Below are positions 26,975 to 33,636 of a stretch of 35,364 nucleotides of DNA, piece after piece. The translations under genes were made by a program, and so were the position numbers. Source of the stretch: Thermoplasmata archaeon (GTDB taxonomy: Archaea; Thermoplasmatota; Thermoplasmata; Lutacidiplasmatales; UBA184); the NCBI GenBank assembly GCA_030038655.1, contig JASHSP010000026.1, positions 1 through 35,364 on the forward strand, written 5' to 3'. Positions within the stretch are counted from its first letter, which is position 1; each line of letters opens with the position of its first letter. The notes beneath the pieces were generated by a model, which worked only from the letters and a program-made list of their open reading frames with translations, made no database searches and was not told the origin of the DNA.

Positions 26975-27396
26975 CCGGGCCGGACACGGCTGGCCCGGCG
27001 CCCGAGGACGCCGGGGGCGCGCTGCCGGCCGAAGTCTACCGACGGATGTCGTTCGCCCTTCGCGCCGGGCTGGTGACAGCCCTCCTGCTCCTGGCCGCGG
27101 GGGTCGCGGCCTATCTCGCCGCCCATCCGGGGGGGACCGCCGCCGGCGTGCTCGCGACCAACCCGATCGCGCGGTTCCTCTCCGTCGGCGGCCTCGGGCA
27201 GGGGCTCGCCCGGGGGTCGCCCGAAGCGATCCTGACGCTCGGCACCCTCGTCCTGGTGGCAACCCCGATCGTCCGGGTCGCGTCCGGGTTCTACTACTTC
27301 CGCCGCGGAGGCGAGCGCACGATGGAGGCGATCACGCTCCTGGTGTTCGCGCTGATCCTCTTCGGACTGCTCGTCTTCGGACCGTTCGTGAAGTGA
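26971..27396 (+). CDS. DUF1634 membrane protein, partner of TauE/SafE permease
   Basis: A 141-residue protein with three hydrophobic segments (about 33-50, 85-105 and 118-138), a short polar N-terminus and the segment ARGSPEAILTLGTLVLVATPIVRV, which is characteristic of DUF1634. These proteins are usually encoded beside TauE/SafE transporters and probably form an accessory subunit, though their biochemistry is not established. The GTG start overlaps the permease stop as GTGA, so the two are translated together. It ends 37 bp from the convergent mutase gene. Confidence 0.85.
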   Translation: MTGPDTAGPAPEDAGGALPAEVYRRMSFALRAGLVTALLLLAAGVAAYLAAHPGGTAAGVLATNPIARFLSVGGLGQGLARGSPEAILTLGTLVLVATPIVRVASGFYYFRRGGERTMEAITLLVFALILFGLLVFGPFVK

Positions 27397-27433
27397 GCGG
27401 GGGGACCGGGAGCCGGGAACGCCCCACGCCCGG

Positions 27434-28813
27434 CTACGCCGAGGCGCCGAGCTCGGAAAGCGCACGGCGGACGCGTTCCAGGCCCAGATCGGCGAGCGCC
27501 CGGGCGCGTGCCGGCTCCTTCGCCTCCGCGGAAACCCGGAAGATCGGCTCGGTACCGGACGGGCGCAACAGGACCCACCCTCCCGGCAGGTACGCCTTGA
27601 TCCCGTCGATCGTCTCGACCCGCTCCGCCGTCGCGCGCATCGACTCGGAGACCTTGGCGATCACCCGGTCCCGATACTCGGCGGGGCACGCGACCTTCTC
27701 CTTGACGAGCGTGTAGCGCGGTATCTCCCGCACCAGGTCGGCGAGGGGGCGACCGGTCCGCGCGAGAACGTCGAGGAGGGTGGCGGCCGCCATCGCGCCG
27801 TCGCGCGCGAGCTGGAACCGCGGGAAGACGAGACCGCCGTTGTCCTCGCCGCCGAACACCGCCCGGCGCGCCATCATCTCGTGCGTGATGGACGGCGAGC
27901 CGACGCGCGTGTAGACGACCGATCCTCCGAGCGGTCGGACGGTGTCCTCCACCGCCTGCGACGCGGCGACCGGCACCACGACGGTCCCCCCGCCGTGCCG
28001 CTCGACCGCATCCCGCGCGAGGAGGGCCAGCATCTGCTCGCCGGGGACGTACCGACCCGCGGCGTCCACGAAGACGGCCCGGTCGGCGTCGCCATCGTGC
28101 GCGATCCCGAGGGCGGCGCCGACCGCGGGGACGGCGCGGCAGAGGTCGGCCAGGGCCGCTTCCGTTGGCTCCGACGGCCGGCCAGGAAACGTCCCGTCGA
28201 CATGCGCGTTCAGCGTGATCGTGCGGCACCCCAGCCGGCCGAGCAGTGCGGGGCTCGTCGGGATCGACGCGCCGTTGCCGCAGTCGAGGACGACCGAGAA
28301 GTTCCGGGCGGCGATCCGCGCGGGGTCGACCTGCGCGACGATCCCGTCGAGGTACCGCTCCGCCCCCGCCGGATCGGCCACGACGCTCCCAATCCGGGAG
28401 TACGGGACGGTCGGGCTGACGCCCCGTTCGACCGCGGCCTCGATCGCCTCCTCCGTCGCGCGCGTCACCTCCAGCCCGTCCGCTCCGATGCACTTGAGGC
28501 CGTTGAACTCGGGCGGGTTGTGGGACGCGGTGACGATGACGGCCAGGTGGGCCCCGACCCGGGGGACATTGTACTGGATCGCGGGAGTCGCCAGGAGGCC
28601 TAGGTCGATGACGCGATGGCCCGCGGCCGCGAGCGTCCCGGCCACGACCTGGGCGAACGCGGGGCTGGACGTTCGACCGTCGCGTCCCACCGCGAGGGTC
28701 GCCGGGGCGGGAACGATCGAGGCGATGGCGCCCGCCACCCGGGTCACGAACGGGGCGGTGAACGTTTCTCCGACGACCTCCCGGATGCCGTTGGTTCCGA
28801 ACAGTCGGGCCAT
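27434..28813 (-). CDS. glmM: Phosphoglucosamine mutase / phosphomannomutase
   Basis: A 459-residue alpha-D-phosphohexomutase with all key loops: the phospho-serine loop TASHNPP (Ser97), the metal-binding loop DGDADR (Asp240, 242 and 244), the sugar-binding loop GGEDNGG (about 321-327) and the phosphate-binding loop RPSGTEP (417-423). It moves phosphate between C6 and C1 of a hexose, supplying precursors for UDP-GlcNAc or GDP-mannose and hence for N-glycans such as those expected on the sequon-rich surface proteins in this window. The GEDNGG loop suggests glucosamine-6-phosphate preference, but archaeal members are often broad or phosphomannomutases. The ATG lies about 33 bp from a TATA box shared with the divergent Mut7-C gene, so the transcript is nearly leaderless. 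Confidence 0.9.
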   Translation of the reverse strand: MARLFGTNGIREVVGETFTAPFVTRVAGAIASIVPAPATLAVGRDGRTSSPAFAQVVAGTLAAAGHRVIDLGLLATPAIQYNVPRVGAHLAVIVTASHNPPEFNGLKCIGADGLEVTRATEEAIEAAVERGVSPTVPYSRIGSVVADPAGAERYLDGIVAQVDPARIAARNFSVVLDCGNGASIPTSPALLGRLGCRTITLNAHVDGTFPGRPSEPTEAALADLCRAVPAVGAALGIAHDGDADRAVFVDAAGRYVPGEQMLALLARDAVERHGGGTVVVPVAASQAVEDTVRPLGGSVVYTRVGSPSITHEMMARRAVFGGEDNGGLVFPRFQLARDGAMAAATLLDVLARTGRPLADLVREIPRYTLVKEKVACPAEYRDRVIAKVSESMRATAERVETIDGIKAYLPGGWVLLRPSGTEPIFRVSAEAKEPARARALADLGLERVRRALSELGASA

Positions 28814-28837
28814 CTCCGCTCGTCCGCCGAGAAGCGA

Positions 28838-28855
28838 CCGCGCCTATAAGCGCGG
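28838..28855. promoter_or_regulatory. Palindrome-flanked TATA box between divergent genes
   Basis: CCGCGC-CTATAA-GCGCGG has perfect 6-bp GC arms around a TATA core. It is centred about 33 bp from the mutase ATG and about 44 bp from the Mut7-C gene GTG, in a 76-bp intergenic space. It is the only AT-rich element there, so it may serve both directions. Confidence 0.6.
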
Positions 28856-28889
28856 GAACCGTTATGCGCGGCGGTTCCCCGTACGGCCG

Positions 28890-29366
28890 GTGACGCCCCC
28901 GCGATGGCTGGCGGACGAGATGCTGGGACGCCTCGCAAGATACCTCCGGTTCGTCGGCTGCGACACCGAGTACGGGCGGGGGCTCTCCGACGACCAGCTG
29001 CTCCGTTCGGCGGAGGAGGGGGACCGAGTGATCCTCACGCGCGACCGGGGACTGGCGCTTCGTTCCCCCCGGGTCTTCCTCATCGACAGCACGGCGATCT
29101 CGGAGCAGTTCCGGGCCGTGCGCGCTCGGTGGCCCGAAACCCCCGCCGAGCCGCGGTTCGAGCGGTGCACCGAGTGCAACGGGGTGCTCGCCCCGTACCG
29201 GCTCGGCACCCACCCCGAACGCGAGACGTCCGTGCCCCGCCGTGAGGGGAGGACCGTGGGGAACGTGTTCGCGTGCGGCTCCTGCGGACACCTGTACTGG
29301 GAAGGGTCCCACACCGCCCGCGTACGCGAGCGCCTCCGAGCCTGGGCCGGGGGAGGTCCCGCATGA
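28890..29366 (+). CDS. Mut7-C RNase domain protein
   Basis: A 158-residue protein. The N-terminal part has a PIN-like fold with Asp9 (WLADEMLGRLARYLRFVG) and TRDRGL (Asp51), the hallmark of Mut7-C (PF01927). The C-terminal part has a zinc ribbon with Cys93, Cys96, Cys129 and Cys132 (CTEC..CGSC). Mut7-C proteins are widespread in archaea and are predicted RNases; the target RNA is unknown. The GTG at 28890 suits the family N-terminus and lies about 44 bp downstream of the TATA box. The stop overlaps the start of the tRNA methyltransferase gene (ATGA), suggesting a joint role in RNA processing, perhaps of tRNA. That link is inference. Confidence 0.88.
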   Translation: MTPPRWLADEMLGRLARYLRFVGCDTEYGRGLSDDQLLRSAEEGDRVILTRDRGLALRSPRVFLIDSTAISEQFRAVRARWPETPAEPRFERCTECNGVLAPYRLGTHPERETSVPRREGRTVGNVFACGSCGHLYWEGSHTARVRERLRAWAGGGPA

Positions 29367-30367
29367 TCTCGTGCTACGTCGAGCCGTCCGGGGAGTCGTC
29401 GCCGCTCGCCCGCGCCGAGACGGCCGCCGCCGCGGAGGCGGTCGGCGGAGGACTCGCCCCGGATCCTCTCGCGCTCTCTCCGCTGATCGCGGTCCGGCTC
29501 CCCGACCTCCCCTCGATCGGCGCGCTGTCGGCACGCCTCGCTCTGGCCCGCCGGTGCCTCCGGACCGTTCACCCCGGTCTCGACCCGGAGGCGGCGGCGT
29601 CGCTCGAAGGGAGGGACGGGCGGTCGGCGGTGTTCCGGCGAGTCGGTCGGTCGGAGGGCTCGAGCGACGCAGCGGTCCGGGCCGCCGGGAAGGCGTACCG
29701 GGCCGGCGGCGGCGTGATCGACCTCGAGAGCCCCGAACGACGCTACTGGCTCGCGACGTCGGCGTCCGGGGACGCGCGGCTGCTTCGGGAGGCGGCGCCC
29801 GTGGACCGGCGAGCGTCGGCCGCGCGCGCGATGCCGCGCCTCCCGTTTCAGCGACCGGTGTCGTTGGCACCGCGCCTGGCCCGGGCGGCAGCCAACCTGG
29901 CCCGAGCCCGGCCGGGGGATCGGGTGGTGGACCCGTTCCTGGGGACCGGTGCGCTGCTCGCCGAGGCCGCCCTGCTCGGCGCGACCGTGTTCGGGATCGA
30001 CCGCGACCCGACGATGGTCCGCGGCGCGCTCGCCAACTTTGCCCACCTCGGGGTCTCCGCAGCCGAACTCCTCGAAGGGGACGCGGGGGAGGTCGACTTC
30101 GCGGACCCGGGCCTGCGGTTCGCTGCCGTCCTGACGGACCCGCCGTACGGCCGAGCCGCCCGGGCGGGCCGAGAGGGCGCGGCCGCTGTCTGGCGCCGGG
30201 TCGTGCCGCGGTGGGCGGAGCGGGTGGTGCCCGGGGGCCGGGTGGTCGCCGTCGTTCCAACCGGATTCGAGCCGCTCGGGGAACCGTGGGTCCCCGTGCT
30301 GGCCGTTCCCGTGCGGGTCCACCGGAGCCTCACCCGCGAGTTCCGAGTCTACGAGCGGGCCCCCTAG
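29363..30367 (+). CDS. tRNA (guanine-10-N2)-methyltransferase-like protein (Trm-G10/Trm11 family)
   Basis: A 334-residue protein, the usual size for archaeal Trm-G10. The N-terminal 150 residues correspond to the tRNA-binding THUMP-containing part, with weaker conservation. The C-terminal Rossmann methyltransferase has SAM motif I as VVDPFLGTGALLAEAAL (Asp190-Gly196), the acidic GIDRDP after strand 2, and the catalytic DPPYG (259-263) used by amino-methylating enzymes. Trm-G10 converts G10 of tRNA to m2G and m2,2G. The ATG overlaps the Mut7-C stop, and a GGGGGAGGT lies just upstream. The stop codon shares the palindrome CTAG with the stop of the opposing protease gene. Another N2-guanine RNA methyltransferase of the same superfamily is possible. 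Confidence 0.87.
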   Translation: MISCYVEPSGESSPLARAETAAAAEAVGGGLAPDPLALSPLIAVRLPDLPSIGALSARLALARRCLRTVHPGLDPEAAASLEGRDGRSAVFRRVGRSEGSSDAAVRAAGKAYRAGGGVIDLESPERRYWLATSASGDARLLREAAPVDRRASAARAMPRLPFQRPVSLAPRLARAAANLARARPGDRVVDPFLGTGALLAEAALLGATVFGIDRDPTMVRGALANFAHLGVSAAELLEGDAGEVDFADPGLRFAAVLTDPPYGRAARAGREGAAAVWRRVVPRWAERVVPGGRVVAVVPTGFEPLGEPWVPVLAVPVRVHRSLTREFRVYERAP

Positions 30368-31941
30368 GGGAACGACGCCGAAAGGGAGATCGACGCGCTT
30401 CCACCGTTCGCGGGGGCGCAGACCTCGTTCGTGCTCAGGTCGACCACGACGAGGAGGGCCGGTTGCGGGTTCGAGAAGAGAACCTCGATCGCGGCGCTCG
30501 AGGAGGCTCCGATCGTGATCCAGTCGGATCCGGGGACGCTGGCCGACCCCCCGGTGAACGGCCCGACGGTCGCCGCGCCCGGGAGGACGAACGTCCAGCT
30601 GGCGTTCGCCTCCCATCGGGCGAGCGCGCTGCCGTTCAGCGGGGTGGCCACGCCCCCGGAGCCGTTCACCGAAACGGTCTGCACAGCGATGGAAAACAGG
30701 AAGCCGTGCGGTACCGGGTCCTTGTTTTGGACCGTGGCCGAGAAGTTGGCCGCGATGCCGGACGCGTGGGCCGGATAGGCGACGCTCGGGTTCTCGAACG
30801 CGACGGCTCCCGGTGCTGCCGCGAGCGGCACCACGACGAAACCGCCGATCAGGATCGCCGCCACGCAGACGCCGAGGGCGTACCGTTTCGTGTCGAGCGG
30901 GGTGAGGTCGTTGAGGGGCGGTGGGTGTCGCAGTCCGAGGAAGAGGACGAGGAACGCGAACAGCAGCCAGCCCGTGTAGAGGAAACCGATCCCGAACAGC
31001 AGGATCGCGGCGGCGTAGCTGACGTACCGGGAACGGTCGCCGAGCAGGGCGCGGAAGATGTGGCCGCCGTCCAGCGACCCCGCCGGGAGCAGGTTGATCG
31101 ACGTCACCAGGATGCCGACCCATCCGGCGAACGCGAGCGGATTGTGGAGCGTGGCGATCGCGGGCGGGAAGAACAGGCCGAGCAGGTTCCAGAAGAACGA
31201 CGAGCCGAGGAGGAGGTTCCCGTACCCCTGGCCGAGGATCGTGATGCCGCAGTAGGTCAGCGGCGCGGACGGCGAGTGCGCCGAAAGGTACAGTCCGGCG
31301 AGGGTGATCGGGATCGCGGCGGCGAACCCGGCCAGCGGGCCGGCGGCACCGACATCGAAGAGCGCCTTGCGGTCCGGGAACGGCGAACGGATGCTGACGA
31401 ATGCCCCGAAGGTCCCGATCAAGAGCGGGGGCGGGATCGGGATGAAGTACGGCAGGGAGGCGTCGAGGTTCCGGCGGCGGGCCACGACGTAGTGCGCCGA
31501 CTCGTGGATCCCGAGGATGGCCATCAGCGGGGCCGCGAAGTAGATCGCGCCGAAACCGAGGTCGGACGGGGTCAGGGCCAGCTGCCCCTCGTAGGTGAGC
31601 CAGATGAGGCTGCCGGCGAAGACGGTGGTGCCGAACGTCGCGGCGAGCAGAGCGAGGTTCACCCAGAGGCGGCGCGGCCCGAGCTTCGGGCGTCGGACGA
31701 CCTCGATGAACTTCTCCCCCGCCGAACGTCGAAGGAACGGGACGTACCCTTGGCTCCAGAGTTGCTGGCGGAGCGCGTCGAACTTCGACTCGAGCGTCGC
31801 GCGGTCGGTGTGGACCGCGAGGAGCAGCGACTGCGGCGCGATTCGCGTCTCGTAGACCGGAAAGAACGACGTGACCGCCGTCCGGATCCGTTCGAGCTCG
31901 GTACCGCCGGAACCCCCGCGGGGGACCGACCGTCCTTCCAT
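30364..31941 (-). CDS. Site-2-protease-like M50 metallopeptidase with external C-terminal domain
   Basis: A 525-residue intramembrane zinc protease. Residues 1-90 are a soluble N-terminal domain. Several helices follow, with the zinc motif HESAH (His146, Glu147, His150) and the third ligand in NLLPAGSLDGG (283-293, Asp291). The segment GPLAGF (201-206) is also typical. After the last helix (about 356-375), 150 residues form an Asn-rich, beta-type domain that should lie outside the cell; it is unusual for this family and could sense or present substrates. M50 proteases cut transmembrane segments of membrane regulators. The gene follows the small DUF5611-like gene after 3 bp. Its stop overlaps that of the convergent methyltransferase gene. 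Confidence 0.9.
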   Translation of the reverse strand: MEGRSVPRGGSGGTELERIRTAVTSFFPVYETRIAPQSLLLAVHTDRATLESKFDALRQQLWSQGYVPFLRRSAGEKFIEVVRRPKLGPRRLWVNLALLAATFGTTVFAGSLIWLTYEGQLALTPSDLGFGAIYFAAPLMAILGIHESAHYVVARRRNLDASLPYFIPIPPPLLIGTFGAFVSIRSPFPDRKALFDVGAAGPLAGFAAAIPITLAGLYLSAHSPSAPLTYCGITILGQGYGNLLLGSSFFWNLLGLFFPPAIATLHNPLAFAGWVGILVTSINLLPAGSLDGGHIFRALLGDRSRYVSYAAAILLFGIGFLYTGWLLFAFLVLFLGLRHPPPLNDLTPLDTKRYALGVCVAAILIGGFVVVPLAAAPGAVAFENPSVAYPAHASGIAANFSATVQNKDPVPHGFLFSIAVQTVSVNGSGGVATPLNGSALARWEANASWTFVLPGAATVGPFTGGSASVPGSDWITIGASSSAAIEVLFSNPQPALLVVVDLSTNEVCAPANGGSASISLSASFP

Positions 31942-31944
31942 CGG

Positions 31945-32262
31945 TCAGTCACCGGCCGTCGCGGACTTTCGCAGTCGCTTGGCCCGTTCCTTCGCGGAGT
32001 AGCCGGTCGCCTCCTCGAGGAAGCGGTTGTATCGCGCGATCGTGTCGCGGGCGACCTCGTCCGGAACCTTCGGGTTCATCCGGAGATCGATGCCGAGCTC
32101 CTTGCCCTCGACCCGCGCGCGGAGTTGCTCGATCGCGCCGTAGGTGGCGGTCACGACGTCGCCGCTGACCGTCGCGGCGCCGAAGTGGGCCCGAAGGATC
32201 CGTTCGAGGGCGTCGGGGTTGAGGTTCGCTCGCGCCTGGGCCCGGACTGGGTAGTTCTGCAC
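31945..32262 (-). CDS. Small archaeal conserved protein (DUF5611-like)
   Basis: A 105-residue soluble protein. The middle (VTATYGAIEQLRARVEGKEL) and the C-terminal NRFLEEATGYSAKERAKR resemble a small archaeal family that I recall as DUF5611; the assignment is from memory and no function is known. The start ATG (MQNYPVRA) sits about 30 bp from a TATA-like element, so the message is probably leaderless. It is followed after 3 bp by the M50 protease gene, and the two are likely co-transcribed. The basic C-terminus could contact nucleic acid. Confidence 0.7.
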   Translation of the reverse strand: MQNYPVRAQARANLNPDALERILRAHFGAATVSGDVVTATYGAIEQLRARVEGKELGIDLRMNPKVPDEVARDTIARYNRFLEEATGYSAKERAKRLRKSATAGD

Positions 32263-32285
32263 GCTCGGCCGTCGAGCCGGGCGGC

Positions 32286-32295
32286 CGATAATAAG
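32286..32295 (-). promoter_or_regulatory. TATA box of the DUF5611-like/M50 protease operon
   Basis: On the minus strand this reads CTTATTATCG, the only AT-rich element in the 57-bp gap. It is centred about 30 bp upstream of the ATG at 32262, which fits leaderless transcription. Confidence 0.55.
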
Positions 32296-32319
32296 CCTGC
32301 CGGCCGAGGGGTCGCGGGC

Positions 32320-32541
32320 CTAAACGGTTTCCACTTCGAGGAGGACGCGGAACCCGCGCAGCTGCCGCGTCAGCTCGTCCGATAGGCCGAGGACCTGCTC
32401 CCGCGACGCGGTACCGCGCCAGTCGTAGACGAAATCGTAGTTTCCGTGGGTCGGCCGGAACCCGAACGATAGCAGGCGATCCGCGACCGCCGACGGTTTG
32501 GCCCCCTCGCTGTCGAAGGTGACCCGGATGTACGTCTCCAT
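32320..32541 (-). CDS. Hypothetical 73-aa protein
   Basis: A small soluble protein (METYIRVTFDSEG...) that I do not recognise. Its strand-helix-strand pattern (TYIRVTF, then a helix, then a turn YDFVYDW, then a helix and RVLLEVETV) is what an ACT-like or ferredoxin-like alpha/beta unit would give. The ATG has a GGAGG about 12 nt upstream. The frame is well coded and fills the space between the PPAT gene and the promoter of the DUF5611-like gene, so it is likely real. It probably shares a transcript with the PPAT gene 24 bp upstream. Confidence 0.65.
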   Translation of the reverse strand: METYIRVTFDSEGAKPSAVADRLLSFGFRPTHGNYDFVYDWRGTASREQVLGLSDELTRQLRGFRVLLEVETV

Positions 32542-32565
32542 CGCCGACGGAACTGCCTCCGGGTA

Positions 32566-33378
32566 TCAAAGGGATTTCGGCCGAGACGGCCGCGCCAGTC
32601 GATAGACGGACTCCCGCAGCGCCGAGAGGCTCGCTCCCGGCACGCGCCGCGGGTCCAGCGCGACCGCCGACGACCGCTCGACCACCACCCACCCTTCCGG
32701 GGGGGTCGACCGCGCCACGCCGAACGCGAGGGACCGACGCCGCACGGCTCGATCGGCCAGCCGACGGGCGCGCCGTGTCGCCGTCGCCCTCGCCGGGCCG
32801 GCCCCCCGAACGAAGCGAACTCGGCCCCGGGGGAACGCCCGTCGAAGAGCGGCCGCTACCGCGGGGCGGTCGCCGTCGCTCTCGAGACCGACCCCGATCG
32901 AGATCGGCCCGCGGCGCCGTCCGCTCGGGTCGATCTCCCCCCACCGGATGCGGCGCGAGCTCACCGGCAGGAGATCCTGGCCGAGGACCAGGGGCACGAT
33001 CACGAGCGGGACCGGCGGGCGGCCGAGGCGCCGACGCACGGCGTTGACGGCCGCTCCCCCCGCCACCGTGTCGGCCGACACGACGAGCGCGTCCACGTCC
33101 GCCGCCGCGGAACCGCCGACCCCGTCGTTCAGCGGCACGGCCCGCCACCGGCGGTCCGGATAGTTCGATCGGATCCAACGGCGAACGGCCCGGGAGCGCG
33201 CGGAGTACGGTTGGATCGTTTCCGACCGGGGCTTCGGGTGGGCCGCCAGGAACCGGTCCGTCGTGATCCCGATCGAGACCCGGCGGCCGGACCGGAAGGC
33301 GGTGCTCAGCAGGGCCTGGTGCCCGACGTGGAACCGGTCGAACGTACCGCCGAGCACGACATGGCCGAACCGAGGCAC
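32566..33378 (-). CDS. coaD: Archaeal phosphopantetheine adenylyltransferase fused to a degenerate DUF84-like domain
   Basis: A 270-residue protein. Residues 1-155 are an archaeal-type PPAT with GGTFDRFHVGH (HVGH at 17-20), VSIGITTDRF and the substrate loop VSSRRIRWGEID (139-150). PPAT joins ATP and 4'-phosphopantetheine to make dephospho-CoA, the penultimate step of CoA synthesis. Residues of about 158-270 resemble the DUF84 NTP phosphatase fold (ISIGVGLESDGDR..ALRRAFP, later GVARSTPPEGWVVV), but the usual N-x-x-K and G-V-E-G-G residues are absent, so this half is probably inactive or repurposed. Active PPAT-DUF84 fusions exist in related archaea (from memory). The GTG start is 10 bp after the stop of the zinc-ribbon gene, so the two are likely co-transcribed. 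Confidence 0.85.
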   Translation of the reverse strand: MPRFGHVVLGGTFDRFHVGHQALLSTAFRSGRRVSIGITTDRFLAAHPKPRSETIQPYSARSRAVRRWIRSNYPDRRWRAVPLNDGVGGSAAADVDALVVSADTVAGGAAVNAVRRRLGRPPVPLVIVPLVLGQDLLPVSSRRIRWGEIDPSGRRRGPISIGVGLESDGDRPAVAAALRRAFPRGRVRFVRGAGPARATATRRARRLADRAVRRRSLAFGVARSTPPEGWVVVERSSAVALDPRRVPGASLSALRESVYRLARPSRPKSL

Positions 33379-33388
33379 CGGCGTCCCC

Positions 33389-33577
33389 CTAGACGAAGTG
33401 GGCCAGGAAGACGATCAGGAGGAGGGCGATCGAGCCGTACAGGAGGAGCGTGTAGTTCCGGCGGGTCCGTGCCTGGTTCTCCCGGACCTGGGCGCACGCC
33501 TTGCCGCACGTCTGCGACCCCGTCGCGCAGACGCGGCCGCACACCTTGCAGTGTCGATGGTCCCCTTCCGCAGCCAC
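33389..33577 (-). CDS. DUF2116-like zinc-ribbon membrane protein
   Basis: A 62-residue protein. A cysteine-rich N-terminus (HRHCKVCG.....CGKAC; Cys10, 13, 24 and 28, with an extra Cys17) forms a zinc ribbon. A basic stretch (RENQARTRRNY) and one C-terminal transmembrane helix follow (about 43-61). This layout matches the archaeal DUF2116 family, whose function is unknown; tail-anchored membrane proteins with a cytosolic ribbon often act in membrane-linked translation or secretion. The start is GTG. The next gene, PPAT, follows after 10 bp. Confidence 0.8.
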   Translation of the reverse strand: MAAEGDHRHCKVCGRVCATGSQTCGKACAQVRENQARTRRNYTLLLYGSIALLLIVFLAHFV

Positions 33578-33603
33578 GGCGGGCGGAAAAGGGCGGCCGT
33601 CCC

Positions 33604-33613
33604 CTTATCGTTA
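33604..33613 (-). promoter_or_regulatory. Candidate TATA-like element for the zinc-ribbon/PPAT genes
   Basis: On the minus strand this reads TAACGATAAG, centred about 31 bp upstream of the GTG at 33577. It is weaker than the other TATA boxes in the window. Confidence 0.35.
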
Positions 33614-33636
33614 CCCCGCCGAACGTCCGGGGGCGA

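Noticed and set aside
27294-30260. 988-codon minus-strand frame across four real genes
   Set aside because: It crosses genes on both strands with Arg/Pro-rich shadow translation and no recognisable domain.
29242-32385. 1047-codon plus-strand frame
   Set aside because: It lies over the methyltransferase gene in another frame and antisense to the M50 protease; the translation is a GC-driven shadow.
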